A stretch of 64,000 bases of DNA from Tupaia tana (GCA_026018925.1 JAKSZU010000006.1:197643449-197707448), one strand, 5' to 3'; positions 1-10,770 are shown, counted from the first letter of the stretch. Notes: generated by a model from the sequence alone, not told the origin. Numbers and translations are program-made.

Positions 1-90
1 ATGGGGGTCTCTGGGCTTGGGGGTGCTGGGGCTAAAGCTGGGGCAGGGGGCCCTGCCTCAGTGTCCTTTGTAGAGTCTAGCTAATAAAAC
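1..90 (+). other. G-rich tract ending in AATAAA, unidentified
   Basis: The first 60 bases are strongly G-rich with GGGGCT-like repeats, followed by an AATAAA hexamer near position 81. This could be the tail end of a transcript or processed pseudogene lying mostly outside the window, but nothing identifies it and no A tail follows. Confidence 0.15.
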
Positions 91-432
91 ACAGTCTGTA
101 ATAGGTACTGGCTTATTTTAAACGTTTGTCATTAAGAGACTCCATCCTTTTAAAAAAGGAATGAAATTCACTCTTTCCATTAATTTTTCTTAATTATTTT
201 TTTATAGTTAGCATTTTTCCTAAAACATTGTTCTTCATTCCTACAAGTAGCTTTGCCATTGAATTTTATTTCATTTAAATCAATTGTCATCTTTTGCCAA
301 AGCAACGTCTGTTCATCACAGAAAATTAGAAGATACAGGTAAATATAAAGAAAGTTAAATTTATAGTTCAACCACCTAGAAACAGCCTCTGTATATTCTT
401 CCACATATTTTTTACCTAAATGTATTTTTTTA

Positions 433-666
433 GGACTTGTGTGCTCACAGGAGAAATACAGAGACAGAGAGAAGGAAGGTAAGAAGTCACCTCTCAGAGG
501 AAATGGCTATGCTGCAGTTCCTTTTCCTTCATTCTCTTCCTGGGACTTTGGGCACACATGCACATGCACCCAGCGTGATTTTCATGCTGCTGGGTCCAGA
601 GCTCAAACCCCTGTTGCCCACTGGGGAGTCCAGCACTTTAATTACTATGTTACCTGCTGGCCCTCA
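433..666 (-). repeat. Old tRNA-derived SINE, family A
   Basis: Read on the minus strand it has the family A order: worn head (GGCCAGCAGGTAAC), box-B-like region, GTGCATGTG middle, AGGAAGAGAATGAAGG, TCTCTGTCTCTG tract and A-rich end. It is heavily diverged with few CpGs, so it is an old copy. The shadow frames over it (for example 437-786) are not genes. Confidence 0.8.
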
Positions 667-669
667 AGT

Positions 670-1250
670 GAATATTTAAAAAATAATGATGGGGTTGTGT
701 TGTACATTGTCCTTGTGTGGTTGCTTCTTCATTTATCACAACTTTCTAGGCCAGTAAATATTTATTTATTACACATCTTGTATTAATGGCCTTCCATCAT
801 TCCATTACTTATTTGAGTAATCCCCTTTTATTGAAAATGTATATTTCACTTTTTTCTCTTTCTATTTCCCATTCTCAGCAGTACTTCCATGAATAAGTGA
901 GGAGATAACAAGGAGTTTCCCAGAGCTTTAGAAAACAGCAGCTACTTCCTGGTGTCTTGCAGCTCAGATCCTTAAGTCTTATAGTGAGTGAGGACCATCA
1001 TTGGAAGATGGTAAATATGTACAGATAGGCTAAATTTGGACGTGAGCATTTGAGAAAGAGCTTTCATTTGTGATCTTGATAACAGATGTGCAAACCAGAA
1101 CCTATGAATCAACACAAGATCAAAAAGACCATAACGAAAAGCAGGAATTCTGAAATAGGAGGAAGGAAAAGGAAATGAAACTCTAAGCTACTGTGGCTCT
1201 CACTGTCTGCAGCTACAAAACCCGTATTTGTTCTGATAAACCCTTTTTCC
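670..1250. other. Unique DNA, no recognised feature
   Basis: AT-rich sequence without a recognisable repeat, splice-framed exon or long conserved frame. Confidence 0.4.
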
Positions 1251-1269
1251 TTGCAGTCTGTTCTCCTGG

Positions 1270-1405
1270 TGTGCTGAGTACTGTCACTCCCGTTTTACAG
1301 ACAATGGAGCTGAGGCACACACAGAAAGGTTGACTGAAATGTTCAAAGTCCCGTGACAAGTTAGTGGCACAGCCAGGGACCGAGTTGCATGGCCTGGCTC
1401 TCAGG
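1270..1405 (-). repeat. MIR SINE fragment
   Basis: The order TTTTACAG, GAGCTGAGGCACA, GTCCCGTGACAAGTTAGTGGCACAG is the antisense of the MIR core (CTGTGTGACCTTGGGCAAG and its flanks). It is an ancient mammal-wide tRNA SINE mobilised by L2, strongly diverged. Confidence 0.75.
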
Positions 1406-1469
1406 CAAGTGCTCATGTAGTTCTCAGTACTACTGGGAATTATTAAAAATGGGAAACAGGACACAGTGT

Positions 1470-1960
1470 GGCAGGGAGATTAGCAGAAATATAATTCCCC
1501 TGAGAGACTACACAGAGACATCTGTTAGCTGCACAGTGCTGGTGTAAGATCCTCCGTAAGAGGATAATAAATACCTCTATCCACCTCTCCAAGGGAACAG
1601 GAGCATTACTACTTATTTTAAAATGTGTCTCTCTAAAGAGCTTTAGTATTCTCCAAGGAAAGGTGTTGCTGAAAGTGAAAATATTTTCTTTGCTTCTACT
1701 GTGCAAATGAGGGAAAGGAGATTTGGCTTAGATAAAGGAATTATTACAAGACACTTAAGTTTTTTAATCTAATAATGCCCAGACTAAATGTCTTAACTCC
1801 CTAAGTGGGGGTGTCGTGAGTCTTTGTTATACTTAGTACATACTTTATAATACAATAAAAAAAATCCTCTTACTCAACACAATCAGAATTACTAATTAAT
1901 GGAATAATCAGCAATCTCAGTTAAGGGGGAAAAATACATCTATGTTGTAAACATATTTTA
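1470..1960. other. Unique DNA, no recognised feature
   Basis: AT-rich, no repeat family or coding signal that I can support. Confidence 0.35.
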
Positions 1961-1964
1961 ACCC

Positions 1965-2185
1965 ACAATGTTGCAGCAGTAACACAAAGGTCCCAATGCT
2001 GAGGCCACATGGGAGGCCCAGCGTTTGTGTCCCAAGGTCTTCCTGTTCATGCTGGATGTGAATATATGCCCATATCTTGAAAACCTGACAGTGGGGGTTG
2101 GATCACAGGGTTGAAGACTGTGTCGGGGGTACCGCTCTCTCTCTGTGTCTCTCATGAAAGAAATAAATAAACTTTTTTTTAAAAG
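1965..2185 (+). repeat. tRNA-derived SINE, family B, diverged
   Basis: The 3' part shows the family B ending: a TCTCTCTCTGTGTCTCTCATG tract followed by AAATAAATAAAC. The 5' tRNA-like part is worn, with GGCCACATGGGAGG and the TTGAAAAC motif still visible. Family assignment rests mainly on the 3' end. Confidence 0.6.
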
Positions 2186-2189
2186 GATA

Positions 2190-3220
2190 TTTAAACCCTC
2201 ATTGTATTCTGACTTAAATAAATGTAAATGCATGTACCAAGCTGGTGGAAGATCACAGCTTTCTTTCACTAGGTGTTTATTGTAAACTCCAAGCCACAGA
2301 AATGGTTGAGATGACAGGTGTACTTATTTAATACATTACACACTGTATTCATGTAGGAAAAGATTACATTGTTAACAATTACATTAATAAAATTTATTTT
2401 TTAAGATAAAAAGAAAACTCAAAGCCACATTTTTTGCCTGATCTTACCCATAAGATCTCATTTATCATTTCCAATTTTTCTTTCTTTGTAGTGGGTGAAT
2501 TCTTAAAGACACTCACAAGTAAAATACTATAGTTTTTATTAGTCTTCCTAATATTTTATCATTAGCTAATTAGACATCATTCTTTCCAAAGCATTCCATC
2601 TAAATTTTATTATAATATTTCTGTCTGAATGCTCATGTTATTAGTATAAGAGTGAAGTAAATAGCTAATTTTAATAACAAGTAAAACTGGCACAAATATA
2701 TCAGGAACAAACAATTCTGACTCTTAGAAAACACAAAAAACAACTCCCAGGAGCAGAAATGGGCCGGTATAGACAGAGACCAACTCCATTTGGTATGTTC
2801 TGAATATCAGTCCGTGTCCTTATAGAGGGAGTAGAGAGCTCTGGTTTCTCCTGAGTCACTTAAGTGGAAGTTGGCTAAAAGACTGCCCACCGCAGTTTTT
2901 ATTAGTAAATTGTTCATATTAAGCATATCTCTATGAACAATGCCTGATGACAGTCCCACGTAGGAGTTTAAATCATATCTATGCAACTACACTTAAAAAT
3001 TTTAAAGTCCCATCCTCCCTATCCAAATAAATTCCCAGAGAATGTAAATTTATGTAAGTTATAAGTTTGAGTTCACATTATCTTGAGCCTAGATTCTTAA
3101 AACACCAGTTACTCACCAGGGAAGACTCCTAAAATGAGAGAAAAAGGCTAGATAAACAAACTGAGTCCCAACTTTTATTTCCTTCCTAGTACTTACATTA
3201 TAAGCTTTCTTATTATTTCT
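2190..3220. other. Unique AT-rich DNA
   Basis: No repeat, RNA gene or coding frame recognised in roughly 1 kb. Weak similarity to old LINE sequence cannot be excluded by eye. Confidence 0.35.
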
Positions 3221-3224
3221 TATT

Positions 3225-3362
3225 TCCTGTTTCCCATCATTAGAAGGTGAGTTCTGTAAGAGGAGGATTTTACCTAGCTTATCTACCTCTATATTCTTGG
3301 CACACCGAAGGTAGTACCTGGTACAAATCCATTACACAATAAATGTTTGTTAAATGAATTAT
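3225..3362 (+). repeat. L2 LINE 3' end
   Basis: Contains the L2 3'-UTR order: TAGAAGGTGAGTTCTGTAAGAG, ...TTGGCACA, GTAGTACCTGGTACAAA, then AATAAATGTTTGTTAAATGAAT. This is the diagnostic end of L2, an ancient LINE inactive in placentals. Confidence 0.8.
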
Positions 3363-3364
3363 TA

Positions 3365-4395
3365 ATGTGATCTGAGTATACACATAAATGTCTTTTACAG
3401 TGATTGCTTAATAGTTAAGTTTTTGGTTTTTTATTTTTTAAATAAATTTCTACACTGGTAGAAGACTCAAATTCTTGGCAAAAAAATAGCTTGATTCTAA
3501 TCTTGTGTAAAGTATATCATAAAAATCCCTTCTGCCCCAGGAGACACAAAGGGCATAGAACAACAACCAGAGCTACGAAACAACGACATTCACTGGGCAA
3601 ACAAAGGGAGCGAATGTGGTTGTTCAGATCCAGCCCTAGTAAACAATATTGTTCCTCCACATAACTAAAAACACCCAGCCATCACAGCATAACATTGTCC
3701 CTAAGTCCAGTACACTTCAGTTACCTTTCATTGCACCCATAGTCAAGACTGCTAGAATAATCTGCCATGACAGAACTGCTGACAGATTAAAAATGAAATA
3801 ATTTTTTTTTAATTTAAATATTTAAAGGTAAGTTTACTCTGGTACACTTAGATTTGCAAGTGAATAGGGGAAGGCGCATCAGAAAGAAGCTTTTAGTTGA
3901 AACAAACTGATGAAACAAATTACAGGTAGTAAAAACAACTCACTTCAAGAGGCCGGAAGAAGCAATAGAATGTTTCTTTAGAAAAAGAAAAGAAAAGAAA
4001 ACATTCAGAAGGAATCATTTTTGTGTTGCCAATTAAAAAGGTAGCCTGGGTTTTCATGGCCCACGTTACCATAGAGTGAACCTGACTACAATCTCTCTTC
4101 AAGCATCATCTTTCACAGTCTTCCAAGCTACAACTATGAGGCTTGCCTCAACTCTTTCCTCACCTTCACATTCAGCCACTGAACCATTGGATACAACCTG
4201 TAAAAATGTCTCGCAAGCGGCCCAGCTTCTGTGGTTTGGTGACAATACAAATGTCCTTCAAGGCTGGAAGCCATATGGTCAGTCGTTGGTTCAGATTCCT
4301 GGGTTAGTTTGAAAGCACACTAGGGTAATGAATGGGCACTTAGGATTCTAAGGAGCTGGAGGGCTGGGGCATAAAGATAACATGAAGGTAGATGA
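3365..4395. other. Unique DNA
   Basis: No family recognised. The short open frames at 3920-4102 and 4076-4312 have no recognisable domain and no supporting splice or promoter context. Confidence 0.35.
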
Positions 4396-4399
4396 AGGT

Positions 4400-4438
4400 A
4401 CTTCTCTCTCTCTTCTCTCTTCTCTCTCTTCTCTCTCT

Positions 4439-4480
<42 letters not shown>
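4400..4480. repeat. (TC)n microsatellite
   Basis: About 80 bp of CT/TTCTCTC repeats with a pure (TC)n run at the end. It yields Ser-Leu and Arg-Glu shadow frames on the two strands. Confidence 0.95.
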
Positions 4481-4484
<4 letters not shown>

Positions 4485-5270
4485 AGGCACTCTATCAAAA
4501 ATGTCTTGCAAGATCAGCACTTCCTCTGCATCCCATTAATACTGGCTCAAGCTCTGTTTCTCATAGCAATGGGTTCGTCCAACAGCTCCTGAATAGTTGA
4601 CTGGCCACCGGTCTTTCCCTGTGCTCCATTTCCATGTAGACACCAGTCTTCCCTCGCACCCAAACTCCTGATTTACCACTGAAGACTTTTGTGTAGGCTC
4701 AACTCACCTCTGAAGCCACATCTTGTATAAAGCTCCTCAAGACACATGCTCCTACAATTCAGGCATAATTAGGAGACAATGGGCAACATGAGTCTAAAGT
4801 CCAATAGAGCAATCTGGAGCAACCGAAAATTTATAAATATAATACTTATTTATCACTTGTTGTTTCTGCAGCAGATACTATGACAGGTCACCCAGATCCT
4901 TCAACACCATGATGTTCATTATTTCAGTTGCAGAGAAGATGGTTTACAGCTGAATCTCTCTCCAAAGAAGCTGCCTCACTCAAGTTTAAGTCCCCTCCTG
5001 GTTGGCCGCCCTTGCTTAATGACAGGCTGAAGCACAGCACAGAAGCCCAAATCTCCGCCTTGATGGTGGATAACTCTGACCCCTTGGGATTGCTGAGTCC
5101 TCTGTCATGGCTGTGTTATAGTTTAATCTCTCCCTCTGCCCAATACTTGTTCTCTTACTTTCTGGCAACATTTCCCAATAAACCCCTGCCTGGAAATTCC
5201 AGTCTCCAGATTTGATTCCAGGAAACTCTGCCTGCGATAGTTTTCTTGCCTTAAATTTTACATGAAATAT
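4481..5270. other. Unique DNA
   Basis: No recognised repeat or gene. Open frames near 4928-5318 on both strands overlap each other and match nothing I know. Confidence 0.35.
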
Positions 5271-5273
5271 TCT

Positions 5274-5362
5274 TGTTTTGTATTGGATTGTCATGAAAGT
5301 CATGATGCATTTTTGCATAGAAAAATATAGAAAAATACATCATGACTTCCCTAGCAACCTAA
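5274..5362. mobile_element. Palindromic mariner-type MITE, copy 1
   Basis: An ~85-bp near-perfect palindrome. The left arm reads TATTGGATTGTCATGAAAG..TCATGATGCATTTTT; the right arm is its inverted match ending CATGACTTCCCTAGCAACC TAATA. Terminal TA and the TTGGATTG/TTAGGTTG-like ends fit a Tc1/mariner internal-deletion element built like MADE1. A second copy lies at 22852-22946. No coding capacity. Confidence 0.65.
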
Positions 5363-5453
5363 TAAATTACTGAATTTTAACTAATGTTCATGCTCAAGCA
5401 ACTAGCTTGAGCTCTTATTTCCACTCTATTAAATGGTCATAAAAGCCATCTCT

Positions 5454-5712
5454 GGACCAGCAGATGGTGTAATGGTTACTTTGGTGGAATCCCACATAGT
5501 TGGCCATGGTTTGAGTCCCAGACCTGGGGGCTTAAACTCACACCAGGTGCATGTGTGTGCATGCCCAAAATCCCAAGAGGACAATGGAGAAGGGATTGCA
5601 GCATGACCACCCCCCGGGGGGGTATGTTATTTCTAACTTTCTGTCTCTCTGTCTCTCACTGTCTCTCCAGTGATCACATGAGCCCCTATAGCAAAAAATC
5701 TCTATAAAATAT
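5454..5712 (+). repeat. tRNA-derived SINE, family A
   Basis: Starts GGACCAGCAGATGGTGTAATGG, followed by a diverged box B (GGTTTGAGTCC) and ends CCCTATAGCAAAAAAT plus an A-rich tail with ATAAATAAA. Intermediate age: most CpGs are lost. It carries an odd CCCCCCGGGGGGG centre. Confidence 0.9.
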
Positions 5713-5827
5713 AAATAAAATAGCTTCCTCTCTGGTTCCCACCTCTAGACTGTTTTACCATTCTAAATTATTCCTTTACACCAATTCAAAGTTACTCGTA
5801 AAAGATTCTAATCATGTTCCTCACCAT

Positions 5828-6134
5828 CCCCCAATGCTATGGTTCAGATAACGGTTTGTCCACCAAAGATTCATTTCTGGAATGGCTTTGGGAAGTGGTG
5901 AGACTTTAAAAGGTGAGACTTAATGGGAGAGCACTATCCAATCAGCTGGGAGTGTAGGAGAGACCAAAAGTGAAAGTGGAAAAGTCTATTTCATCTTCCT
6001 CTCTCCTTTCTCTTTTGTGCTTGCCTTCTTCTTCATTTCTGTCAGCCATGTCATGAGACCAGCATCAGTTTGGCCCCATACTTATGGATATTTCAACCAC
6101 CAGAGTCATGAGCCAAATAAGTCTCTATTCTTTG
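5828..6134 (+). mobile_element. MaLR-type LTR fossil (MST/MLT-like)
   Basis: The order GCTATGGTTCAGAT, GGGAAGTGGTGAGACTTT, CATGTCATGAGACC and ATGAGCCAAATAAGTCTC matches the layout of MST/MLT1 LTRs of the ERVL-MaLR group. It is a solo, old, non-coding LTR with its AATAA-type polyadenylation region at the right, running into a TG microsatellite. Confidence 0.6.
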
Positions 6135-6165
6135 TGTGTGTGTGTGTGTGTCTGTGTGTGTGTGC
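6134..6165. repeat. (TG)n microsatellite
   Basis: Interrupted TG run between the MaLR LTR end and the class II LTR end; it blurs both boundaries. Confidence 0.9.
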
Positions 6166-6328
6166 CGGGGTCTAGCCTGGGGTCTAGCCTCGGCGGGGGT
6201 GGGTTGACTCGTGGGAAGCGGCGCAGGTGAACAGAAGACAAAGGCCTTGGTGCCTTTTTAGGCACGTCCTATGCCGGACACCCCTCAGAGATCGGTCTCT
6301 GAGGAGTGACAACTGCTAGGAATCATCG

Positions 6329-6364
<36 letters not shown>

Positions 6365-7459
6365 GAGAGGTTTTTCGCTATAGGGCGCATGCGCTTCGCC
6401 AGACAGACAGAGAGAGACAGAGAGATAGAAAGCGAGAAATCACCCCCCAGGGGGGATGGTCACGCCGCAATCCCTTCTCCTCCATTCTCCTCTCGGGATC
6501 TTGGGCACGCACGCACACGCGCCCGGCGTGAGTTGTAAGCCACCGGGTCCGAGACGCGAACCGCGGTCGACTACGTGGGAGTCCAGCGACATAGCCATTA
6601 CGCTAACTGCTGGTTCCCTCATCGTGCCTTTTTATTGAAAATGTGATACATGCAAGTAAATGGGTGAGGGGCAGTAAAAAATTTACTCTAAGGAACAGGG
6701 TATACAAAGCATGGAAGCAATAATTATAAAACATGCTGTTTGTCTTGTCAGATTAGTTAAAAATCAATTACAGTTTTTAGGATGAGGAAGTCCATTTGTC
6801 TGTTGTATCTTCTTTTTGGATCTTGATTCCTGAGAAGAGTCTTTTGAAGAGGGGGCTTGCAGGATGTTTGATCACTTCAGTCCTGGGCCAGGGCGATAAC
6901 ATTGCTGGTTGCAAAGACCTATATAGAAATCTTGCTAAGTAAAGACACAGTTAATATATGGACTATTCATACATTACAACAATAAAGAGTGAGTTTATGA
7001 TCTTATATGGGAAAGGAAGATGATCTTGTAGCTTAGGAGACAACACAGGATGTTTTATTAGCAGTTTTTCATAGTCAACAGCACATAGATGAGAAACTCT
7101 TTGTAGTTGAAAACTACCTGTCCCTTCAGATAAGAGCTCCCAGCTAAGGTAATTTTTCTCTGGAGCCCTCAGGTTTGTTTATCCTGTTGTCCCAGCCAGG
7201 CCTTTTCCTTTAATAAACCTGCGGGTTTTTGCATTTTGTTTGCTGGGTCTGTCAATTAGTGAGTTCTTTTGTTTTATCTCTGAGTCTCTGTTATGTGGTC
7301 AGTGTGCTGACTTTGCCTAGCATGAGTTAACTTTGGCCTGTAGCTTTAGCAAGGGGTATATACTAGCCTTAAACTAACTTAGTCTACATATACTTCTAAT
7401 GCTAATTTAGTTTATGCTAACTTAATCTATATGTTAATTTTGGCTTAAAAACAGACAGG
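6162..7459 (-). mobile_element. Class II (ERVK-like) LTR fossil, probably near-complete LTR
   Basis: On the minus strand it begins TGTCTGTTTTTAAG near 7459 and ends CTAGACCCCGGCACA near 6162, giving TG..CA ends. A CAATAAAAAGGCACG polyadenylation site lies at about 6620-6640, followed by an R/U5-like GC-rich segment. That layout, and the ~1 kb size once the inserted SINE is removed, suit a class II/betaretroviral LTR. Adjacent sequence to ~7740 may be ERV-derived. No intact retroviral gene is visible; it looks broken. The terminus at 7459 is the least certain point. Confidence 0.5.
6333..6618 (-). repeat. Young tRNA-derived SINE, family A, inserted in the LTR
   Basis: Near-consensus and CpG-rich, with a 30-bp T run (A tail on minus) at 6333-6362. 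Head GGGAACCAGCAGTTAGCGTAA; box B reads GGTTCGCGTC. The target duplication TCATCGTGCCTTTTT-like flanks it (about 6322-6335 and 6619-6632). It sits just beyond the LTR polyadenylation signal, in the same orientation as the LTR, and is clearly younger than the LTR. Confidence 0.95.
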
Positions 7460-7790
7460 TGGGGGAGTCTTAAACTTCCTGGTCCTCCTGTCAGTCTTAG
7501 GGAACCACATTCTTACAAGGTCACTAATTGGCTTTATTGTAATGGTTGGGGGTGATGTTTTACCCTTACAGGGTACCGTAATAACAGTAAAACTCACGGC
7601 AGAGAAATTAACTACAGGCCAGAAAAATGACACAAGGAGAGTTAGTAAACTGCTGGCTTTATCTTGCCGTTTCTTCCCAACCCAGGCCATGGGAGACAGC
7701 CTCTTTACCAACTTGTGTTGTCTGCATGGCCCCATCATGTGTGTTTGTGTGTGAGTGTCTGTTTATTTTATTTTTTTATGTTTTGTTTGT
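7460..7790 (-). other. Possible ERV-derived sequence next to the class II LTR
   Basis: A 97-residue minus-strand open stretch lies at 7445-7738 beside the LTR end. I cannot match it confidently to gag, pol or env; position alone suggests retroviral origin. If so it is a broken fossil fragment. Confidence 0.2.
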
Positions 7791-7794
7791 TCAT

Positions 7795-8030
7795 TTGCTA
7801 AAGGGGACATACATTCACTGAGAGAGACAGAGAGAGAGGAGTAAAGGGAAGTGAAATTACTCCCCATGAGGGACAGTCACACCACAATTCCATCTCCTCC
7901 ATTTCTCCTTTCAGGATTCTTGGGCACACATATACATCTTAGGCATGTTTCTCACATTACCAGGTCCAGCACAGCACAGTCAGTCATGTGGAAACCAGCT
8001 GCCTTAACCGCCATGCCACTGGCTGGCTCC
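7795..8030 (-). repeat. tRNA-derived SINE, family A, old
   Basis: Antisense order T-rich start, GAGAGAGACAGAG, CACACCACAATTCC, TTCTTGGGCACAC, CAGCTGCCTTAACCGCCATGCC and GGCTGGCTCC. It is the older 'GGAGCCAGCCAGTGGCATGG' head type, with the usual GAGTAAAG changes. Confidence 0.85.
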
Positions 8031-8234
8031 TCTATTCTTTATGAATCTTCCAATTTTAGGTTATTTCTGTTAACATCAAAACAATTGGTGGATATACTCA
8101 TCTTCTATCTTCATAATCTTTTGCAACTCCTCACTCTCTGAGGACCCAGTCAAAGCTTCTTCAGTTCCATCATTACTGAGTCTCTTTCATCCCTTTGGTC
8201 CCAGCTCCAAAATCACCCACTATCTTGCAGGTAG

Positions 8235-8345
8235 CATTTGTGATTGAACACGACTCTGTGGGACCCTGAGACTACGCCAGTGAGAATAAGGTGGACATGA
8301 TCTCTATGCTGCAGAGTTTATAGTTTAGTGGGGCAGCCAAAAAAA
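8235..8345 (-). repeat. L2 LINE 3' fragment
   Basis: Antisense L2 wording: GACTACGCCAGTGAGAATAAGG, TGCTGCAGAGTTTATAGTTTAGTGGGG. It matches the reverse of the L2 segment 'CCACTAGACTGTAAGCTC..AGGGCAGGGACC'. Confidence 0.5.
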
Positions 8346-8365
8346 CACATAAACAATTGGGAGGG

Positions 8366-8772
8366 ATCTTCAAAAACTCCATGGAGGGACCAGCAGTTAG
8401 CGTAATGGCTATGTCGCTGGACTCCCATGTAGTCGACCGCGGTTTGCGTCGTGGACCCAGTGGCTTAAAACTCACGCCAGGTGCGTGTGCATGCGTGCCC
8501 AAGATCCCGAGAGGAGAACGGAGGAGAAAGGATTGCGGCGTGGCCATCCCTCCTGGGGGGTGATTTCTCGCTTTCTGTCTCTCTGTCTCTTTCTGTCTGT
8601 CTGGCGTGCGCACGCACCCTATAGCAAAAACTTCTCAAAAAAAAAAAAAGAAAAGAAAAAACTTCATAGAAAATGCATATTATGAAAAAACTATGTGTGA
8701 ATTTCAAACAAGTTTTGCATCAAAATGAACTCATATTTTAATTCCATTTTCTCACAAACTATCTGAAGCTCC
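8366..8772. mobile_element. Mariner-like MITE, split by a SINE
   Basis: The left terminal piece GATCTTCAAAAACTCCATGG (8366-8385) resumes after the SINE as AAACTTCATAGAAAATGCATATTATGAAAAAACTATG. It ends in the inverted terminus TTAATTCCATTTTCTCACAAAC..GAAG near 8772. Without the SINE it is ~135 bp. A second copy is at 9188-9332, with half copies at 31190-31256 and 32237-32276. The ends look like those of a mammalian mariner non-autonomous element. Confidence 0.55.
8386..8661 (+). repeat. tRNA-derived SINE, family A, young
   Basis: Head GGGACCAGCAGTTAGCGTAATG, GC-rich middle, ..CCCTATAGCAAAAACTTCTC and an A tail with AAAAGAAAAG. Flanking duplication AAAACTCCATGGA / AAAACTTCATAGA lies inside the MITE, dating the SINE after it. 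Box B is altered (GGTTTGCGTC). Confidence 0.93.
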
Positions 8773-8774
8773 AT

Positions 8775-9185
8775 TATAATACGCAATATTAAGAAGAAAG
8801 GAGTACAGTGAGAAAAAAAGAAAGGGTGAGGAAATTTAGAGTGGCTAGCTAAATTAATAGGTAAATAAATAATACCTTAAATTTAACTGGCAAGTGATAA
8901 CTACTCCACAGAGAGACACATTGTGGACATCGTCCTCACTATAATTACACATGACTGCAGATTACAAAAGAGTTGTTATCATTAGCCTATATTTTCATCC
9001 CTTTGAATTTTTCCTATGACTGCTATTCAGGGAAATAATACAGGGCACTAAAGATTGCCTAATGTGCTGCTTGTGTGGGATGTTAAGAGAATAATATAAT
9101 TTGTTATCACCCTACAGGCGAGTGAAAGTATAAAAGACTCAACTTTTTCCCCCCAACATCCTAGGCAAAAAGAAATTCAACCTAA
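8775..9185. other. Unique DNA
   Basis: AT-rich, no feature recognised. Confidence 0.3.
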
Positions 9186-9187
9186 AA

Positions 9188-9332
9188 AAAGGAGAGGACT
9201 GCAATAATTTTGTAAGAAAATGGAATTAGATTACAAGTTTATTTTGGTGCAAAAAATTGTGAAATCTGTGCACAGTGTTTTTTCCTAAAATACATTTTCC
9301 ATTAACTTTGTGAAGACCCTCTGTACTAAATA
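9188..9332. mobile_element. Mariner-like MITE, copy 2
   Basis: Nearly complete ~140-bp element: GTAAGAAAATGGAATTAGAT, GTTTATTTTGGTGCAAAAAA, then TTTTTTCCTAAAATACATTTTCC and the closing inverted end TTTGTGAAGACCCTCTGTA. It is the reverse orientation of the copy at 8366. No open frame. Confidence 0.6.
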
Positions 9333-9650
9333 AAATCAAGTTTTATTCAAGTATGTGGCACTGTTATTTTTTATTTTTTTTTTTTACTTCCTGGATAATG
9401 CTGTCATGTCAGTAGCTTAACATATGTTGTATGTGATGTTCCTGTCAGCTTACTAGAGTAAGGTTTTTCAAGTCCAGGGCTGGTGAGATTGAAAGTTTTC
9501 TTATAGAAGCTGAACTGTTCTTTTAATCAGAGTAAGTTGCTTCCACATGACTTAGATTTTTAGCAGTCAATATGAGCATATGCCATGATATGACATGCAA
9601 GTAAATACATTCATTTTCTCTCAGAATCCTTCTATTAGACCTCTAGTACT
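9333..9650. other. Unique DNA
   Basis: No feature recognised apart from a T-rich run near 9367-9386. Confidence 0.3.
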
Positions 9651-9651
9651 T

Positions 9652-9876
9652 GGGCCAGTCCAGTAGACTAGTGGTTAAGAGAGAGGGATCTCCCATGTCC
9701 AACCATGGTTTAAATCCAAGCCCTGTTGGCTTAAAACATGCCAGGCATATGTGTGTGCATGCCCAAAATCCCAACAAGATGAAAAAATGGAGAAGGGATT
9801 GTGGTGTGACCACACCCCTCCCTTTCTCTCTGTCTCTCTCTGGCAAGCATACATACCCTCTAGCAATTAAAAAAAA
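9652..9876 (+). repeat. tRNA-derived SINE, family A, older
   Basis: Starts GGGCCAGTCCAGTAGACTAG; box-B-like GGTTTAAATCC; ends CCCTCTAGCAATTAAAAAAAA. CpG-poor and diverged. Its 3' part belongs to the segment copied in reverse at 14494-14789. Confidence 0.85.
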
Positions 9877-10081
9877 TCTCTGAAATTTTTATTCAAGTAA
9901 AAAGATGCTAGAAATGATCAAATTGTCAAATAGCTGGAGAATCATTAAATAAAAATTAAAATATTGTACAGTCATCCAAATGTAAGTTTCTATAAAATAA
10001 TTAATAGCATAAACAAGTAGTTTTGCTATAAAACTAAGTAGAAAAAGAAAAAGAATGTGAGAGTATACCGAGTATACTTGT
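9785..10081 (+). repeat. Source arm of a 297-bp inverted duplication
   Basis: This block, the SINE 3' part plus ~205 bp of flanking DNA, reappears reverse-complemented at 14494-14789 with few changes. The shadow peptides YSVYSHILFLFLLSFIAKLL at both places come from this identity. See the paired entry. Confidence 0.95.
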
Positions 10082-10526
10082 ATCAATCAGATTTGGAAAA
10101 CCCAAAATAATTTTTAAGAGTCAGGAAATTGGCAGTCCAGGGCTGATAAAGTAGGGTCAAGGGTGCAGAGTCTTCTATATTACTAGTCCCCTATCCTCAG
10201 CATATGACTTGAAAAGCATGACCCAAGGTGGCTGCCTAAGCACCACAGTCATACACACATCCCAGCCACCAGAAGAGGAAAAGGTACACAACAAAGTCAT
10301 GCCCCTTGTGGTAAACAGAATAATGACCTGCAAAAAAAAAAAAAATTAAATTAAAAAATTCCTAATCTCTGAACCCTATAAAAACATTACCCTTTATAAA
10401 AAAAAAAAAAAAAGGAGGAGGGACTTTGCAGGTGTGATTCAGTTAAAAACTGTTAGATGGGAAGATTATCCTGGATTATGTGGGTGGACCCAACATAATC
10501 ACAAGAGTCTTTATAAAAGAGAGTCA

Positions 10527-10770
10527 GAGCCAATTCTGTCACACAGTCATGATGCATTGGCCAAGAGGAGCTGACTCCCACAGGCGACCACAGTTTGAAT
10601 CCCCAGCCCAGTCAAGATCTGATGAGCTGGAGGACAGAGGTTAAGGATCGTGGCATGACCAGACCCTGTGTAGAGTCTCTCTCTCTCTCTCTCTCCCACA
10701 CACACACACACACATACACACACATTCACTCTAATGGGTACACACACATGCCCTATTATAAATCAAGATA
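10527..10770 (+). repeat. tRNA-derived SINE, family B, inside the MaLR LTR
   Basis: tRNA-like head with GTTTGAATCCCCAGCC, then GGAGGACAGAGG, GGCATGACCAGACCC, a TC tract running into (CA)n, and a TGCCCTATTATAAATCAAGAT end. Inserted after the LTR, so it gives a relative age. Confidence 0.8.
10679..10732. repeat. (TC)n(CA)n microsatellite within the SINE
   Basis: TC run followed by CA run inside the family B 3' region. Confidence 0.9.

Noticed and set aside
7445-7738. Possible retroviral protein remnant on the minus strand
   Set aside because: Could not be matched to a retroviral gene with confidence; kept only as possible ERV-derived DNA.
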